A stretch of 35,931 bases of DNA from Gammaproteobacteria bacterium (GTDB lineage Bacteria > Pseudomonadota > Gammaproteobacteria > GRL18), in contig JALSUJ010000212.1 of the NCBI GenBank assembly GCA_027071355.1, positions 1-35,931 of the forward strand, read 5' to 3'. The position numbers and the translations under genes are program-made. The stretch's first letter is position 1; each line of letters begins with the position of its first letter. The notes under the pieces were generated by a model. That model saw nothing but the letters and a program-made list of their open reading frames with translations. It made no database searches and was not told the origin of the DNA. Below, in pieces: positions 27,799-35,931 of this stretch.

Positions 27799-30700
27799 CT
27801 ATTTTTGTTTAGATATGTCAGGAAACTTTATTTGTTGTGGTATAACCATTGCTTTATAAATGTTCTCAATTTGGCTATCGCCAATTGCTGCCATATCACT
27901 TAGATTTTCCCAAACTTTTCTATCTCTAGGGTTATTTAGATTAAGACCGAACTTCTGTGCGATGATTGAGCGATCGTCACCGATCACCGGATTATCTTCT
28001 TTCATTAAAGCATTGTTTATCATTGTCGAATACGGTGCGGCGGCATCCGCTAATCTGTTGACAACTGGATCACCAAGAGTAACCATGTTGGGCTTATATT
28101 GACCGTTATGCGTGTCCTTCCATTGCTGAATTTCTTCCGGTGGAATATAACCTGACACAAGACTCGCAAAAGCTGAGGCCTGGTTTTCATTAAGTCCTCT
28201 ATTTTTAAACTCTTTCATTTTTTGATCATAAAGTCCATGTGCTAGTTGAATATCCTTTCCAGCTTGGGCAAAAGTTAACTTTCCATGAGCAGCGTCCCAG
28301 GTCATGCCACCAATAATTTCACCAGTTCGATGTGCAAAATTCGGTATTGAATCATACAATGCATGGCCAAATTGCGGGAGGCTGTTAACAACCCTATTAA
28401 CACCGCCTTCATCGTTTATATTTGCTATGGCGTTAACCATTGCTTCATGATTTTTCTGGTATGTTTTTGCATAGGCGCTTACCCCTGTTGCCTCAACTTT
28501 GTTTTTGAATCCGCTGTATGCCTCTGTTGGGTTTGCATTACGTGACTGGTTATCTACTTTTCCAATATTATTATTGGCTGTTTTTTTCAAGCTGTTTATG
28601 TTTGACCTTATCGGTTTTATTTTATCGTCATCAGCTTGTTTAATGGCCCGATTTTCATTGGGATTTATTACCGGTTTATTTTTTAAATTACGATTGTTTT
28701 CGCTGTTATCCATTGTTTTTAGAACATTTTCCCTTTCCACCTCATTATATCCAGCATTAACATGGCTTCTCGATGGTGTCATTGATTCTTCAGGATGCTC
28801 GTGTTCATAATTTTCGGTCCAGTCATAAAGCGATTCAAATTGAGCCAGTTTTGTTACTGAATCGCTGGATAGTACCTGCCCCCAGGATGATGCTCTCAGC
28901 TGCTGAATTCTTTTATTTACATCTGCACCTAAATTGTTTTTTCCAATTAATTTATCAGCTGAACGACTCCATTCTGACGATAGATTATTTGCTAATCTTG
29001 ATTTACGTATTGAAACACTATTCCCAACGCTACTACTATTCGAAGCGGTTTTACTATATTGCTCTATATGACTTCTTGTTTTGTTAACTGCTTTGCTTAG
29101 GCTCTGGTTAAATCCACCTGATGTCGAGTTACTAGCGTTATCGGTCGAATTGTAAGCGGTTGATTTAATCAGGTTTTCTCCTAATTTTGCTTCAACGCCC
29201 GATGTGTTGCTTTCCATTTCTTTCACGCTTGCGTTGAAATCGCTCATAATAGAGGATGTTTTATCGGATGATGTGCTAATTTTAGGTAAGAAGCTGGCTA
29301 AAGAATTGCCTATACTCTTAACTTTGGTTTGCTCTTCCTTGCTTAATTCTCCATCGGCATCGCGTTTTCCTCCAGTGAGGATATTCAATATCTCTGCACC
29401 TGCAATAGCCACTGCGCTACTTTGTTTTTCAGTAAGGTTGGTTTTATTACCCATCCCAATTGCGTTATTTACCGATTTAGCAAGACTGGCGCTTATGTCT
29501 TGTGAATAACCAGCGTTTGTGTTATGTGATGATCCTATGGTTCGACTACCAGCCTGTCCTACTGTGTAATTCGTCGCTATCATTTTGGCTGCCGTGGCTC
29601 CGAGATTTTCTGTTGAACCTTTACTATAAGTGCTTAGACTCTGAGTGGCATTTGAATGCATTTTGTTAATAGTCATAGAGCCACCTCCAACAGGATCAGT
29701 TGCGAAATCACCATTTACTATACTATGCGACACCGGTGCTATATTTTGTACATATGGTGCTGGTTGTATGCTGTCAGGTGAAACAATCTTTTCATTAACA
29801 AAATCACGACCACGTAAATTACCTGCCAGTGATGCCGCCGCCTGGGTTCCGCCATAAATTAACATCAGCGTTATAACCGGCGTAATAGCGATTAACATTG
29901 AGCCTGTTTGATACCAGGTCACTGCGATCTGGTCTGTAGTGAACAGTCCATTGATGGACGCTAATGACATCCCGCCTGTTGCCGTTAGGGTGTCAAGATG
30001 TCCCTCAAATGCTGATAAAATAAAAAAGTTGATAATTGCCATCACCGGATACCATAATTGTATCCACATGGCAAATTTAAAATAAGCTGCTAACAAGCCG
30101 TAGCCGGCAGCACCAAAAGCGAGAATAAAACCTAATATAGGTGTAACCGCATACATGGCAGCTTCAAAAAACGTCATTAACGGTTTTGATATAAGCGTCC
30201 AGTTATCTTTATCCGATTGCCATTGAACCAGGCGCTGATTAGTTGCCTGGTTTATCATTATTTGATAATTATTATTGTTCGATAGAATCGATTTGGCTAT
30301 CGCGGCATCAGGTAGCGCGTTTTTTAGTACATTATTTAGAATATATGTGGTTGCGGTAATCGTCGTTGCTCCTCCCCGAGCATTTAGTGTATCGACGAGA
30401 TTCTGTACCCTGATTTGTGCCTCTGCTACAGATTGTCCGGTGTTTGCTGCAAGTTGTTTGTAAATGGCTCCTTGAAACTGTGATGATAACAGATCATTTT
30501 TTATGAACCCCCAGGCAAGATGACAATCATAAAAGGCCGGGGGCGTTCCAGTAAGATTAACATAGGTGGTACTTGTAACCGTTGTTGATTGTATTGCAGT
30601 CAAAAAATCATTAGCCGCGTATAATTGACTGAGTATCTTTGCTTTATGACCCAGGTCAAATGACAGGCAGTTTGTATAATACTGCGTTAATGCTTCTTCT

Positions 30701-31185
30701 CTGTCTGACAATGGTTTATGGTTTGTGTCTACAGGGTCTGTACCTTTAACCGTTAATTCACCTACTGCTCGCATAGTCGTTATCTCATCAGCAAAACCTT
30801 TTTGGGTTATCTCTGGGCGGGAATAGCCGGTTTCAAATAGTGATGTAAGGCCTTCGCCAACCTGCGATATAATCATGCCGCTGTAGGCCACACCGGTAGG
30901 AACATGACCTACCGAGTATGGGGTCCCTGTTCGAACATCCTTTACAATGACCGTTTTTGTTGTTGAGAAAAACGCCAGCCAGATTATTGCGGCGATGAAG
31001 ATCGAGGAAATGTTAAATTCTTTTGTTCCTCCCATTGCACTCTGTATTGCAACATACATGACACCTAAAATAAAGCCAGCAGCGCTTAAATTGTGAAAGG
31101 CTTGTGATTGGGTAATCATGGCCATGGCGTTTAATGTATCCTTTAAAAACTGAGCGTCACCCAATGAGAGTATTTCTATTGCCAT
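27799..31185 (-). CDS. traG: TraG, F-type conjugation mating-pair stabilisation protein
   Basis: An 1128-residue protein from ATG 31185. The N-terminal part has membrane helices (about residues 30-80), a periplasmic stretch, and a second group at about 345-455 (VTPILGFILAFGAAGYGLLA, YPVMAIINFFILSAF, MLIAITPVITLMLIYGG). The rest (about 480-1128) is a long polar, Ser/Asn/Thr-rich domain with helical segments, as in TraG of F-type systems. TraG takes part in pilus assembly and mating-pair stabilisation, and in some plasmids in entry exclusion. It follows TraH and TraF in the usual order F-H-G and is the last gene before the hairpin array. Confidence 0.9.
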   Translation of the reverse strand: MAIEILSLGDAQFLKDTLNAMAMITQSQAFHNLSAAGFILGVMYVAIQSAMGGTKEFNISSIFIAAIIWLAFFSTTKTVIVKDVRTGTPYSVGHVPTGVAYSGMIISQVGEGLTSLFETGYSRPEITQKGFADEITTMRAVGELTVKGTDPVDTNHKPLSDREEALTQYYTNCLSFDLGHKAKILSQLYAANDFLTAIQSTTVTSTTYVNLTGTPPAFYDCHLAWGFIKNDLLSSQFQGAIYKQLAANTGQSVAEAQIRVQNLVDTLNARGGATTITATTYILNNVLKNALPDAAIAKSILSNNNNYQIMINQATNQRLVQWQSDKDNWTLISKPLMTFFEAAMYAVTPILGFILAFGAAGYGLLAAYFKFAMWIQLWYPVMAIINFFILSAFEGHLDTLTATGGMSLASINGLFTTDQIAVTWYQTGSMLIAITPVITLMLIYGGTQAAASLAGNLRGRDFVNEKIVSPDSIQPAPYVQNIAPVSHSIVNGDFATDPVGGGSMTINKMHSNATQSLSTYSKGSTENLGATAAKMIATNYTVGQAGSRTIGSSHNTNAGYSQDISASLAKSVNNAIGMGNKTNLTEKQSSAVAIAGAEILNILTGGKRDADGELSKEEQTKVKSIGNSLASFLPKISTSSDKTSSIMSDFNASVKEMESNTSGVEAKLGENLIKSTAYNSTDNASNSTSGGFNQSLSKAVNKTRSHIEQYSKTASNSSSVGNSVSIRKSRLANNLSSEWSRSADKLIGKNNLGADVNKRIQQLRASSWGQVLSSDSVTKLAQFESLYDWTENYEHEHPEESMTPSRSHVNAGYNEVERENVLKTMDNSENNRNLKNKPVINPNENRAIKQADDDKIKPIRSNINSLKKTANNNIGKVDNQSRNANPTEAYSGFKNKVEATGVSAYAKTYQKNHEAMVNAIANINDEGGVNRVVNSLPQFGHALYDSIPNFAHRTGEIIGGMTWDAAHGKLTFAQAGKDIQLAHGLYDQKMKEFKNRGLNENQASAFASLVSGYIPPEEIQQWKDTHNGQYKPNMVTLGDPVVNRLADAAAPYSTMINNALMKEDNPVIGDDRSIIAQKFGLNLNNPRDRKVWENLSDMAAIGDSQIENIYKAMVIPQQIKFPDISKQK

Positions 31186-31247
31186 AGTATTTTAGATAGT
31201 ATTTGCTTGTCAGTAGTGGGAATGGATGATGTTAGTAGTAGATGCTA

Positions 31248-32735
31248 TCAGTTACCATTAATAGTTGTTGATGGCAGTGTCGGTAATTTTGGGAATAGAT
31301 CATCCTCGTATGTATTTCTATATCTTATTTTATTTAGCATTTGGTAACTAGCAATCAGTTCTCTATATCTTTTATCAGGGGCTTTTTTCTTGACTACATT
31401 AATTTCTTTCTTGTAATCCGCTTCTGCGTTCGCAAGTATTTTGTTCATGCTTCTGACAGGTAATTTTCCGTGGTAATTAGCCTCCGCTGACTTAAAATCT
31501 TGCATAAATTCATCAAGAAGCGATTGTGCGTAGATAACTGCAATTATTTCGACATTGATATCAGTAAATATTTTTAGTTTTGTCGGGTCTTTTGTTTCGG
31601 CTAGTTTTCTTAGTAAAGATCCCATTCCAGCCGGCATGTGTTCAATAAACCCTTTTTCCTGGCTGGTGTAGGGTGTTGTGATATTGGTCGTCAGTTTTGC
31701 AATAATACCCGGCGATACACCTGGCTTACCGTATAAGATTTCATTTATGATCTGTTTAATCGATTTAAAACTATTATTAATTAACGTTGGAGTAACAGTT
31801 AAACATTTAGGGTCAGCCACAAGATTATCGCATTTATAATACTGCACAACCGTTCCAGTTTTAAAACCGTTTATCAAAACATCGAGTGGTATCATAGCAC
31901 CCGGATACGAATTAACATTAACCTGCTCTTCAGCACCTGTCGGTTTATTAACGATTATCGTTCCTGTCATCGACATTATCGTTTGCTTTAATTGGTCGTC
32001 TCCACCAAGAAGGAACCAATTTTTAAAGTGTTGAGCCCCCATAACCTCCCATGCCAAATTCCCTATCATTTTACTAAATTCAACGGGTGGTAGTTTATGA
32101 GCCGCATCATGTGAAGAACTGTGCCCGTCTTTTGGATGGGCTGCGTCATTTGCATCAGAACTTACGCCTAATCGTGTTAACAGGCTCTTCCCGGTCTTTC
32201 TTGATTCGTCTGCTGCTGATTTTAAACCAGGTGCTACCGCATCAACGAACTGGTGAGCCATTTCGCACGAGTTACGCATTCCGTCGTTAAGCTTATTCAT
32301 TGTGGTCTCAAGATCGTTCATCATTGAATTACAGGTTGGGCATAAAGCTGTAAACGCCAGCTTAAATGCATAGGTTTGTGCGTTAGATGCAATGGATCGT
32401 AATAATGTCGTCAGCTTTGGGCCGTCAATAAAAGAAAAACTTCCGCCGTAGAGATCAATACCGCCGCATCCCGCTGCTACGTGTGGTGCGCTAAAATGAT
32501 ATATTTGTACACCTGACACTCTTTTGTTATGAATAGATATATCTCCTCCAGAAAAGAAAGTCGATGTGGCTGTTTTGAAGGTACCCGTCGGCGTCGTATT
32601 CATTAGCCCTCCAAGCTTTGTGCCGATTTGATCTTGTAAGCTTGCTTGCGAGGTGGCAGCAATAAAAAATAAAAAAATCCCCATTAAATAGATGCTGGGT
32701 TGATGATATAAGTTGTTTTCTTTTTTTATACACAT
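31248..32735 (-). CDS. traH: TraH, F-type conjugal pilus assembly protein
   Basis: A 495-residue protein from ATG 32735 with a signal peptide (YLMGIFLFFIAATSQAS). Family landmarks are AAGCGGIDLYGGSFSFIDGP near residue 90 and FTALCPTCNSMMNDLETTMN near 130, followed by SCEMAHQFVDAV. TraH is a periplasmic protein of the outer-membrane core complex used for pilus extension. It is 24 bases downstream of traF and 62 bases upstream of traG. Other F-type genes (traL, E, K, B, V, C, W, U, N) are not in this window. Confidence 0.93.
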   Translation of the reverse strand: MCIKKENNLYHQPSIYLMGIFLFFIAATSQASLQDQIGTKLGGLMNTTPTGTFKTATSTFFSGGDISIHNKRVSGVQIYHFSAPHVAAGCGGIDLYGGSFSFIDGPKLTTLLRSIASNAQTYAFKLAFTALCPTCNSMMNDLETTMNKLNDGMRNSCEMAHQFVDAVAPGLKSAADESRKTGKSLLTRLGVSSDANDAAHPKDGHSSSHDAAHKLPPVEFSKMIGNLAWEVMGAQHFKNWFLLGGDDQLKQTIMSMTGTIIVNKPTGAEEQVNVNSYPGAMIPLDVLINGFKTGTVVQYYKCDNLVADPKCLTVTPTLINNSFKSIKQIINEILYGKPGVSPGIIAKLTTNITTPYTSQEKGFIEHMPAGMGSLLRKLAETKDPTKLKIFTDINVEIIAVIYAQSLLDEFMQDFKSAEANYHGKLPVRSMNKILANAEADYKKEINVVKKKAPDKRYRELIASYQMLNKIRYRNTYEDDLFPKLPTLPSTTINGN

Positions 32736-32759
32736 GTCTTTCTCGTTCTTGAAGCAGCG

Positions 32760-33731
32760 TTAATTAGCACTGTATATTTGTTTGAGTTTGTTATAAATCT
32801 GTTGTTGATCTAACGATGGACTTTTAAGTAATTTGTCTGCAGTATCAACTGGATTCATACGAAAAATGGCGTTCGCTACGTTGTAGTCTTTTTTATTAAT
32901 AAGCCCCATTGTATAACCGGCGTTAACAACCCTGGTTTCAAGCTGTGTTTCGCTGATAATGCCAAATGCTACCGGTGCGAGTTTCTTTGCCCCTGGATAA
33001 TAGAGATAGGTTGTAGGTGTTACCTTAATATTAAGTGAGGCGGCCTGGCCATGGTCTTTGATATAATCGTCTGCAAAATACCCGTTATCTAACGGTTTAC
33101 CGTCCACTGATATCGCAACTATTGGCACATGGTATATTTCTCCAAATCGCTTTATATTAGGTGCCATTTTTTTACAGAAAGGGCAGTGCGAACTAAAAAA
33201 GAACCAAAGCCCTCCTTTTTTTCCTATCTTTTCGAGTAACCCCGTTCTTTTTTTATATCCTATTTTCGCGCCTGTTCTTGATCCGTAAGTTGATATCGGT
33301 GAACGAGCAGTTTCACCTAATGCCAAATTTGACTGTGTAACCAGCGCAACCCTTCTGGAATAAAGAGTCGCTTTATCCATTGCGTATTTCTGCAGATAAA
33401 GATACGCCTCTATATTTTTTTTTGTCGGATTGTCAATTGCTTTATTCAGGTAAACGGGCAAGTTAATTTTCATCCATGCCGCCGACAAAGGCTTTGGACC
33501 TTTAGGTTTAGCAGGCTCTTTTTTTGACTGTGGAGGAGGGGGGGGTGGTATTATTTTCTTTTTCTTTATCTTTTTAACTGGATCATGGTACCAGAACCAA
33601 CCCTGGGCTTTTTTATGATAGAAGTCGTTGTCAGATAGATGTGCACCTACATTAGAAACCAGTAGAAAACTGATCATGAATAACAGGGCAGATATTGTAT
33701 GATGGCATTTTTCCATCAATATATTATGCAC
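32760..33731 (-). CDS. traF: TraF, thioredoxin-like conjugal pilus assembly protein
   Basis: A 323-residue frame from 33731; the ATG at 33716 (MEKCHHTISALLFM) is an alternative that fits the signal peptide better. After the signal a proline-rich linker (PPPPPPQSKKEP) is followed by an F-type TraF domain and a thioredoxin-like segment with LWFFFSSHCPFCKKMAPN. The CPFC redox pair is kept, so it may be an active disulphide isomerase; TraF of F lacks it. Periplasmic location is expected. It opens the F-H-G gene set, and an 81-base gap with a conserved dyad separates it from the flhC-like gene. Confidence 0.92.
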   Translation of the reverse strand: MHNILMEKCHHTISALLFMISFLLVSNVGAHLSDNDFYHKKAQGWFWYHDPVKKIKKKKIIPPPPPPQSKKEPAKPKGPKPLSAAWMKINLPVYLNKAIDNPTKKNIEAYLYLQKYAMDKATLYSRRVALVTQSNLALGETARSPISTYGSRTGAKIGYKKRTGLLEKIGKKGGLWFFFSSHCPFCKKMAPNIKRFGEIYHVPIVAISVDGKPLDNGYFADDYIKDHGQAASLNIKVTPTTYLYYPGAKKLAPVAFGIISETQLETRVVNAGYTMGLINKKDYNVANAIFRMNPVDTADKLLKSPSLDQQQIYNKLKQIYSAN

Positions 33732-33751
33732 TATATAAAATACGAAAAAAG

Positions 33752-33795
33752 CCGTGAAAGTGCCTGTTTTTTGTAACCTTCAGGGATTTGTTTGC
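33752..33795 (-). promoter_or_regulatory. Conserved dyad upstream of traF
   Basis: TGAAAGTG (33755) and AACCTTCA (33775) are 20 bases apart, with CCTGTTTTTTG between. The whole segment matches 19111-19153 almost base for base. It lies 20-60 bases before the traF start, a place for an activator or operator site. Confidence 0.6.
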
Positions 33796-33812
33796 ATTTT
33801 TACATTTTTTTA

Positions 33813-34388
33813 CTAAACGTCACCAACGGATAGTTCACTCAGTGTTGGGAAGGGGAGCTTCGGGTTTAGCTTTTTCTTATAGGCTAGTTTTCGTAGTAGA
33901 CCTTTTTTGACGCAGATTGGACATAAATTATGCTCTTTTACTACATGCGTCGGGTAATCTGTCGAACAATTTTCGCATACCTGAATTATAATTGTGTTTA
34001 ACCGCAAATCTTTTGCAAAAACCCAGGCGTGGTTCAAATTAAACACCATATTTTTCTTCAGCCGTACCGATGAAATATACTGCTCATAGGCATTTAGTAC
34101 ATTATCTGGGTAGATTGACCGAAATATTTCATCACCATACATCGATCCATAATAATGAAAGAAAATCATTATCTGTAATCGTATTTGAGGATCTCTCATT
34201 AGAGCATAGCTGGAATGCGTTTTTGGTCCGGAAATAGGTGACTCATTGTGCATAGATTTATACAGTGAACGAATCACCGGTTTGGATAGCCCTGTAGCCA
34301 TTTCGACCAGTGATGTTTTCGGTTTAAATCGAAGCATGCGGATGGCTATATCAAACGCTCTGCAATCCTCAGCTGTTCTAACGGCCAT
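33813..34388 (-). CDS. FlhC-like master activator (SetC/AcaC-type)
   Basis: A 191-residue protein from ATG 34388. It shows the FlhC layout: N-terminal helices with DIAIRMLRFKPKTSLVEMAT and LSKPVIRSLYKSMHNESPIS, a central NAYEQYISSVRLKKN, and HAWVFAKDLRLNTIIIQVCE leading to four zinc-ligand cysteines (VCENC ... LCPIC). E. coli FlhC has the same two pairs about 16 residues apart. In SXT/R391 and IncA/C such proteins pair with an FlhD relative to activate transfer genes. Here the operon is slt, flhD-like, 79-residue gene, flhC-like, directly upstream of traF. It is not a flagellar gene by context. Confidence 0.87.
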   Translation of the reverse strand: MAVRTAEDCRAFDIAIRMLRFKPKTSLVEMATGLSKPVIRSLYKSMHNESPISGPKTHSSYALMRDPQIRLQIMIFFHYYGSMYGDEIFRSIYPDNVLNAYEQYISSVRLKKNMVFNLNHAWVFAKDLRLNTIIIQVCENCSTDYPTHVVKEHNLCPICVKKGLLRKLAYKKKLNPKLPFPTLSELSVGDV

Positions 34389-34627
34389 TACGATCTACCC
34401 TGAAATATTGATGCAGATAATACAGGTTTTTTTTGAGCTTTTGATGCTATCTGGATTGCGTACTGTGTTATATTTTTATTCGTCCTCATCCATTCATCAA
34501 TAGCGGGATGCCTGTCAAAATCAATGGGTTTATCACTGATTTCGTCATAAAAAACACGGTGAATCCGTCTGTATCGACTAGATTCATTCTTATCAAAAAA
34601 CTCAATGATTCTATAATCGTTTTTCAT
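34388..34627 (-). CDS. 79-residue protein inserted between the flhD-like and flhC-like genes
   Basis: Starts at ATG 34627, a few bases after the flhD-like stop, and its stop overlaps the flhC-like start (TAATG). The product is charged and helical (MKNDYRIIEFFDKNESSRYR ... ITQYAIQIASKAQKKPVLS), with no zinc or membrane motif. In SXT and IncA/C elements the two activator genes are, as I recall, adjacent; a gene between them is unusual. It could be a third subunit, an anti-activator, or a chaperone of the complex. No family match. Confidence 0.7.
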   Translation of the reverse strand: MKNDYRIIEFFDKNESSRYRRIHRVFYDEISDKPIDFDRHPAIDEWMRTNKNITQYAIQIASKAQKKPVLSASIFQGRS

Positions 34628-34630
34628 GAG

Positions 34631-34930
34631 TCAATGAGCCATTGTCAGGGCATGCTGGTAAACCGTATCAAACATAGTCTCGTCCTCATCACTAGCTGTA
34701 CTGATTAGCTCATCCAGTGATGATTCCGGAATGCGTGGTTTAAACACCAGAACAGGAAGAGAGGAAATTTTGTCGATCTGTGAAGGCGTTAATGTCGAAA
34801 GTTTTTTTGCTAATTCAGGACCAATGCCCAAAAGTTTTTTTGCCATTTGTGGATTTGTTTTTGCGGCTAAACGTGCCATCTGAATATATCTGGCATTGAT
34901 ATGCCTGGCTTCTGAAGCTAATGAATACAT
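34631..34930 (-). CDS. FlhD-like master activator (SetD/AcaD-type)
   Basis: I use ATG 34930, with GCGAGGT seven bases upstream; another ATG at 34945 adds five residues but overlaps the ribosome-binding site. The 99-residue product matches FlhD: HINARYIQMARLAAKTNPQM corresponds to DINLSYLLLAQRL, then KKLLGIGPELAKKLSTLTPS and ISSLPVLVFKPRI correspond to LGINEEMATTLAALTLPQ and NQLVCHFRF of E. coli FlhD. FlhD and FlhC act as a hetero-oligomer on promoter DNA. The gene follows the transglycosylase by 21 bases. Confidence 0.85.
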   Translation of the reverse strand: MYSLASEARHINARYIQMARLAAKTNPQMAKKLLGIGPELAKKLSTLTPSQIDKISSLPVLVFKPRIPESSLDELISTASDEDETMFDTVYQHALTMAH

Positions 34931-34951
34931 TTTTTTACCTCGCATTTGTAA

Positions 34952-35494
34952 TTAAAATTTCAATTTCTTTAAATTATTAGCAATTCGTAACACATCATTA
35001 CCATAGGCAATAGCTTTCGACCTGTCGCTACTATTGTAATGCCCAACACCAAGGGCGGGGTTATTCGGGTAGCGGGCTAATGATTCCGATAAAATGTCTG
35101 CGGCAATAGCGATTGATGTCGCAGGTTTTAGTAAATCGATTGGTTTTTTTACGCGATGGCGGTTGTAGTGAAGATTTATCTGCATAATCCCCACGTCGAT
35201 ATAAACAAGTTTATTTGTTAATATTGCCCTGTTTAGGGCAGTTTTTGCCTGGGTGAAACTGGAATAATAATGTCCACCTGTTCGTGTACGAACAGTCCAC
35301 GGATAGGGAGTAACCTGATGATGCGCTATTGTTATGCGCGACTCTTTTAGTGCTATGGCATAGAGCAGGTAAGGCGAAACACCTTTCTGCTGACCTATTT
35401 GTTGCCAAATAGTGTTATCAAGCGATCCAGCCTCTGCACTACAGCAGCAGATTGCTGTTAATAAAATAATTTTATGGATTTTTGATATTAACAC
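34952..35494 (-). CDS. Lytic transglycosylase, conjugation-associated (SLT domain)
   Basis: I start at the GTG at 35494, which opens a clean signal peptide (VLISKIHKIILLTAICCCSA); an ATG at 35575 would place 27 odd residues before it and run across the first hairpin at 35530. The mature protein has SLT motifs: GVSPYLLYAIALKESRI with the catalytic Glu, then VGIMQINLHYN, ADILSESLARYPNNPALGVG and HYNSSDRS. Such enzymes locally cut peptidoglycan for the transfer apparatus. It is the first gene of the operon with the activator genes. Confidence 0.87.
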   Translation of the reverse strand: MLISKIHKIILLTAICCCSAEAGSLDNTIWQQIGQQKGVSPYLLYAIALKESRITIAHHQVTPYPWTVRTRTGGHYYSSFTQAKTALNRAILTNKLVYIDVGIMQINLHYNRHRVKKPIDLLKPATSIAIAADILSESLARYPNNPALGVGHYNSSDRSKAIAYGNDVLRIANNLKKLKF

Positions 35495-35529
35495 AGCCCT
35501 GAACTCACAATTCACAATAAATCGGTTCG

Positions 35530-35598
35530 TGACACGGGGTTCGGGTGTCAATAATATCGCTAGTTTGATTAGCATCTAACACGGGGTTCGGGTGTTAG
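35530..35598. repeat. Two copies of a short hairpin with compensatory changes
   Basis: The core ACACGGGGTTCGGGTGT occurs at 35532 and 35580. The flanks extend the stem differently: TGACAC with GTGTCA in copy 1 (35530-35550), CTAACAC with GTGTTAG in copy 2 (35576-35598). A G-C pair is replaced by A-T, so pairing is preserved. They lie between pyrG and the slt gene, a boundary position. Confidence 0.7.
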
Positions 35599-35642
35599 TT
35601 AATAGCTTCAGCGACAAGTGCGTTGAAGCTTAAAGCATATAT

Positions 35643-35931
35643 TTATCTTTTGTCAAGAAAAATATGCGTATTGATTTCAGTCTGATACGACAAGGCAGCT
35701 TTAATATAACTGGTGAATAAAGGATGTCCGGTACGTGGTGATGAGGTAAATTCGGGGTGGAACTGGCAACCCAGAAACCAGGGATGGCTAGTATTGGACG
35801 CAACCTGTTGATCACGACTTAACTCGACCACTTCCATCAGGTTGCCATCACTGGATTTACCACTGACGATCAGTCCTGCTGCGGTTAATTGCGCCAGATA
35901 TTTATTATTGAATTCATAACGATGACGATGA
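35643..35931 (-). CDS. pyrG: CTP synthase, C-terminal part (runs off the right edge)
   Basis: The minus-strand frame is open from the window edge to a stop at 35643, giving 95 residues beginning [20 protein letters not shown]. It has [20 protein letters not shown] and [11 protein letters not shown], the end of the glutamine amidotransferase domain of PyrG, including the His and Glu of QFHPEF that complete the Cys-His-Glu triad. CTP synthase converts UTP to CTP with glutamine as the nitrogen donor. In many gammaproteobacteria pyrG is followed by eno; here plasmid genes follow. This could be a chromosomal edge, an integration junction or a plasmid copy. Confidence 0.93.
   Translation of the reverse strand, partial: HRHRYEFNNKYLAQLTAAGLIVSGKSSDGNLMEVVELSRDQQVASNTSHPWFLGCQFHPEFTSSPRTGHPLFTSYIKAALSYQTEINTHIFLDKR

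Noticed and set aside
33813-34930. A flagellar flhDC operon
   Set aside because: No flagellar genes; context is conjugation and the pair is divergent from true FlhDC.

Overview
The window looks like most of a conjugative plasmid, or an integrated or co-integrated element, from a gammaproteobacterium. Three things support this: an F-type mating-pair set (TraF, TraH, TraG), a FlhD/FlhC-like activator pair of the kind that runs the SXT/R391 and IncA/C transfer systems (SetCD, AcaCD), and a gammaproteobacterial-type CTP synthase C-terminus at the right edge. I cannot name the host genus.

Layout. (1) 1-2650, minus strand: a run of small accessory genes including a GGQ release-factor-like protein, a one-finger zinc protein and a tRNA-like RNA. 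(2) 2726-8100, plus strand: a long run of small cargo genes behind a good sigma-70 promoter. Among them is a clear homologue of the anti-CRISPR AcrVA2 (5426-6391), a DUF4326 protein and a gene interrupted by one in-frame TGA. (3) 8100-9033: a tnpB-end remnant, then CRISPR array 1 with its leader on the right, so it is read leftward. (4) 9034-18557, minus strand and visibly richer in GC: a Cas4-like nuclease split over two ORFs, a SprT-like metallopeptidase, three membrane proteins, a short csrA missed by simple ORF calling, a UvrD-like helicase, a PH-domain membrane protein and a MobI-like protein. (5) 18590-19360: repeated palindromes and dyads that could hold oriT and control sites. (6) 19363-21660: a ParM-like actin with a small partner, and a ParB-like protein with three parS-like sites. 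(7) 21691-22335: CRISPR array 2, with the same repeat and a related leader. No cas effector or adaptation genes other than the Cas4-like pair are visible. (8) 22385-26938: a small gene, ParB and ParA, a Rep initiator and a 13-iteron origin. (9) 27052-27700: an unusual run of about 17 separate hairpins and no convincing gene. (10) 27799-35494, minus strand: slt, flhD-like, a 79-residue gene, flhC-like, traF, traH, traG. (11) 35643-end: the C-terminus of pyrG.

How it fits together. Rep with its iterons, ParAB and ParMR would replicate and segregate the element. The FlhDC-like pair probably switches on transfer, and a conserved dyad (TGAARGTG, 12 bases, then an inverted half site) found both before traF and before parM is a candidate target. 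Two cas-poor arrays with type I-E/IV-A-like repeats sit on either side of the GC-rich block, while an AcrVA2 homologue lies outside it. The element therefore appears to carry both CRISPR guides and an anti-CRISPR. The most unusual structures are the hairpin array, the two arrays bracketing a compositionally distinct block, the split Cas4-like nuclease and the shared dyad.
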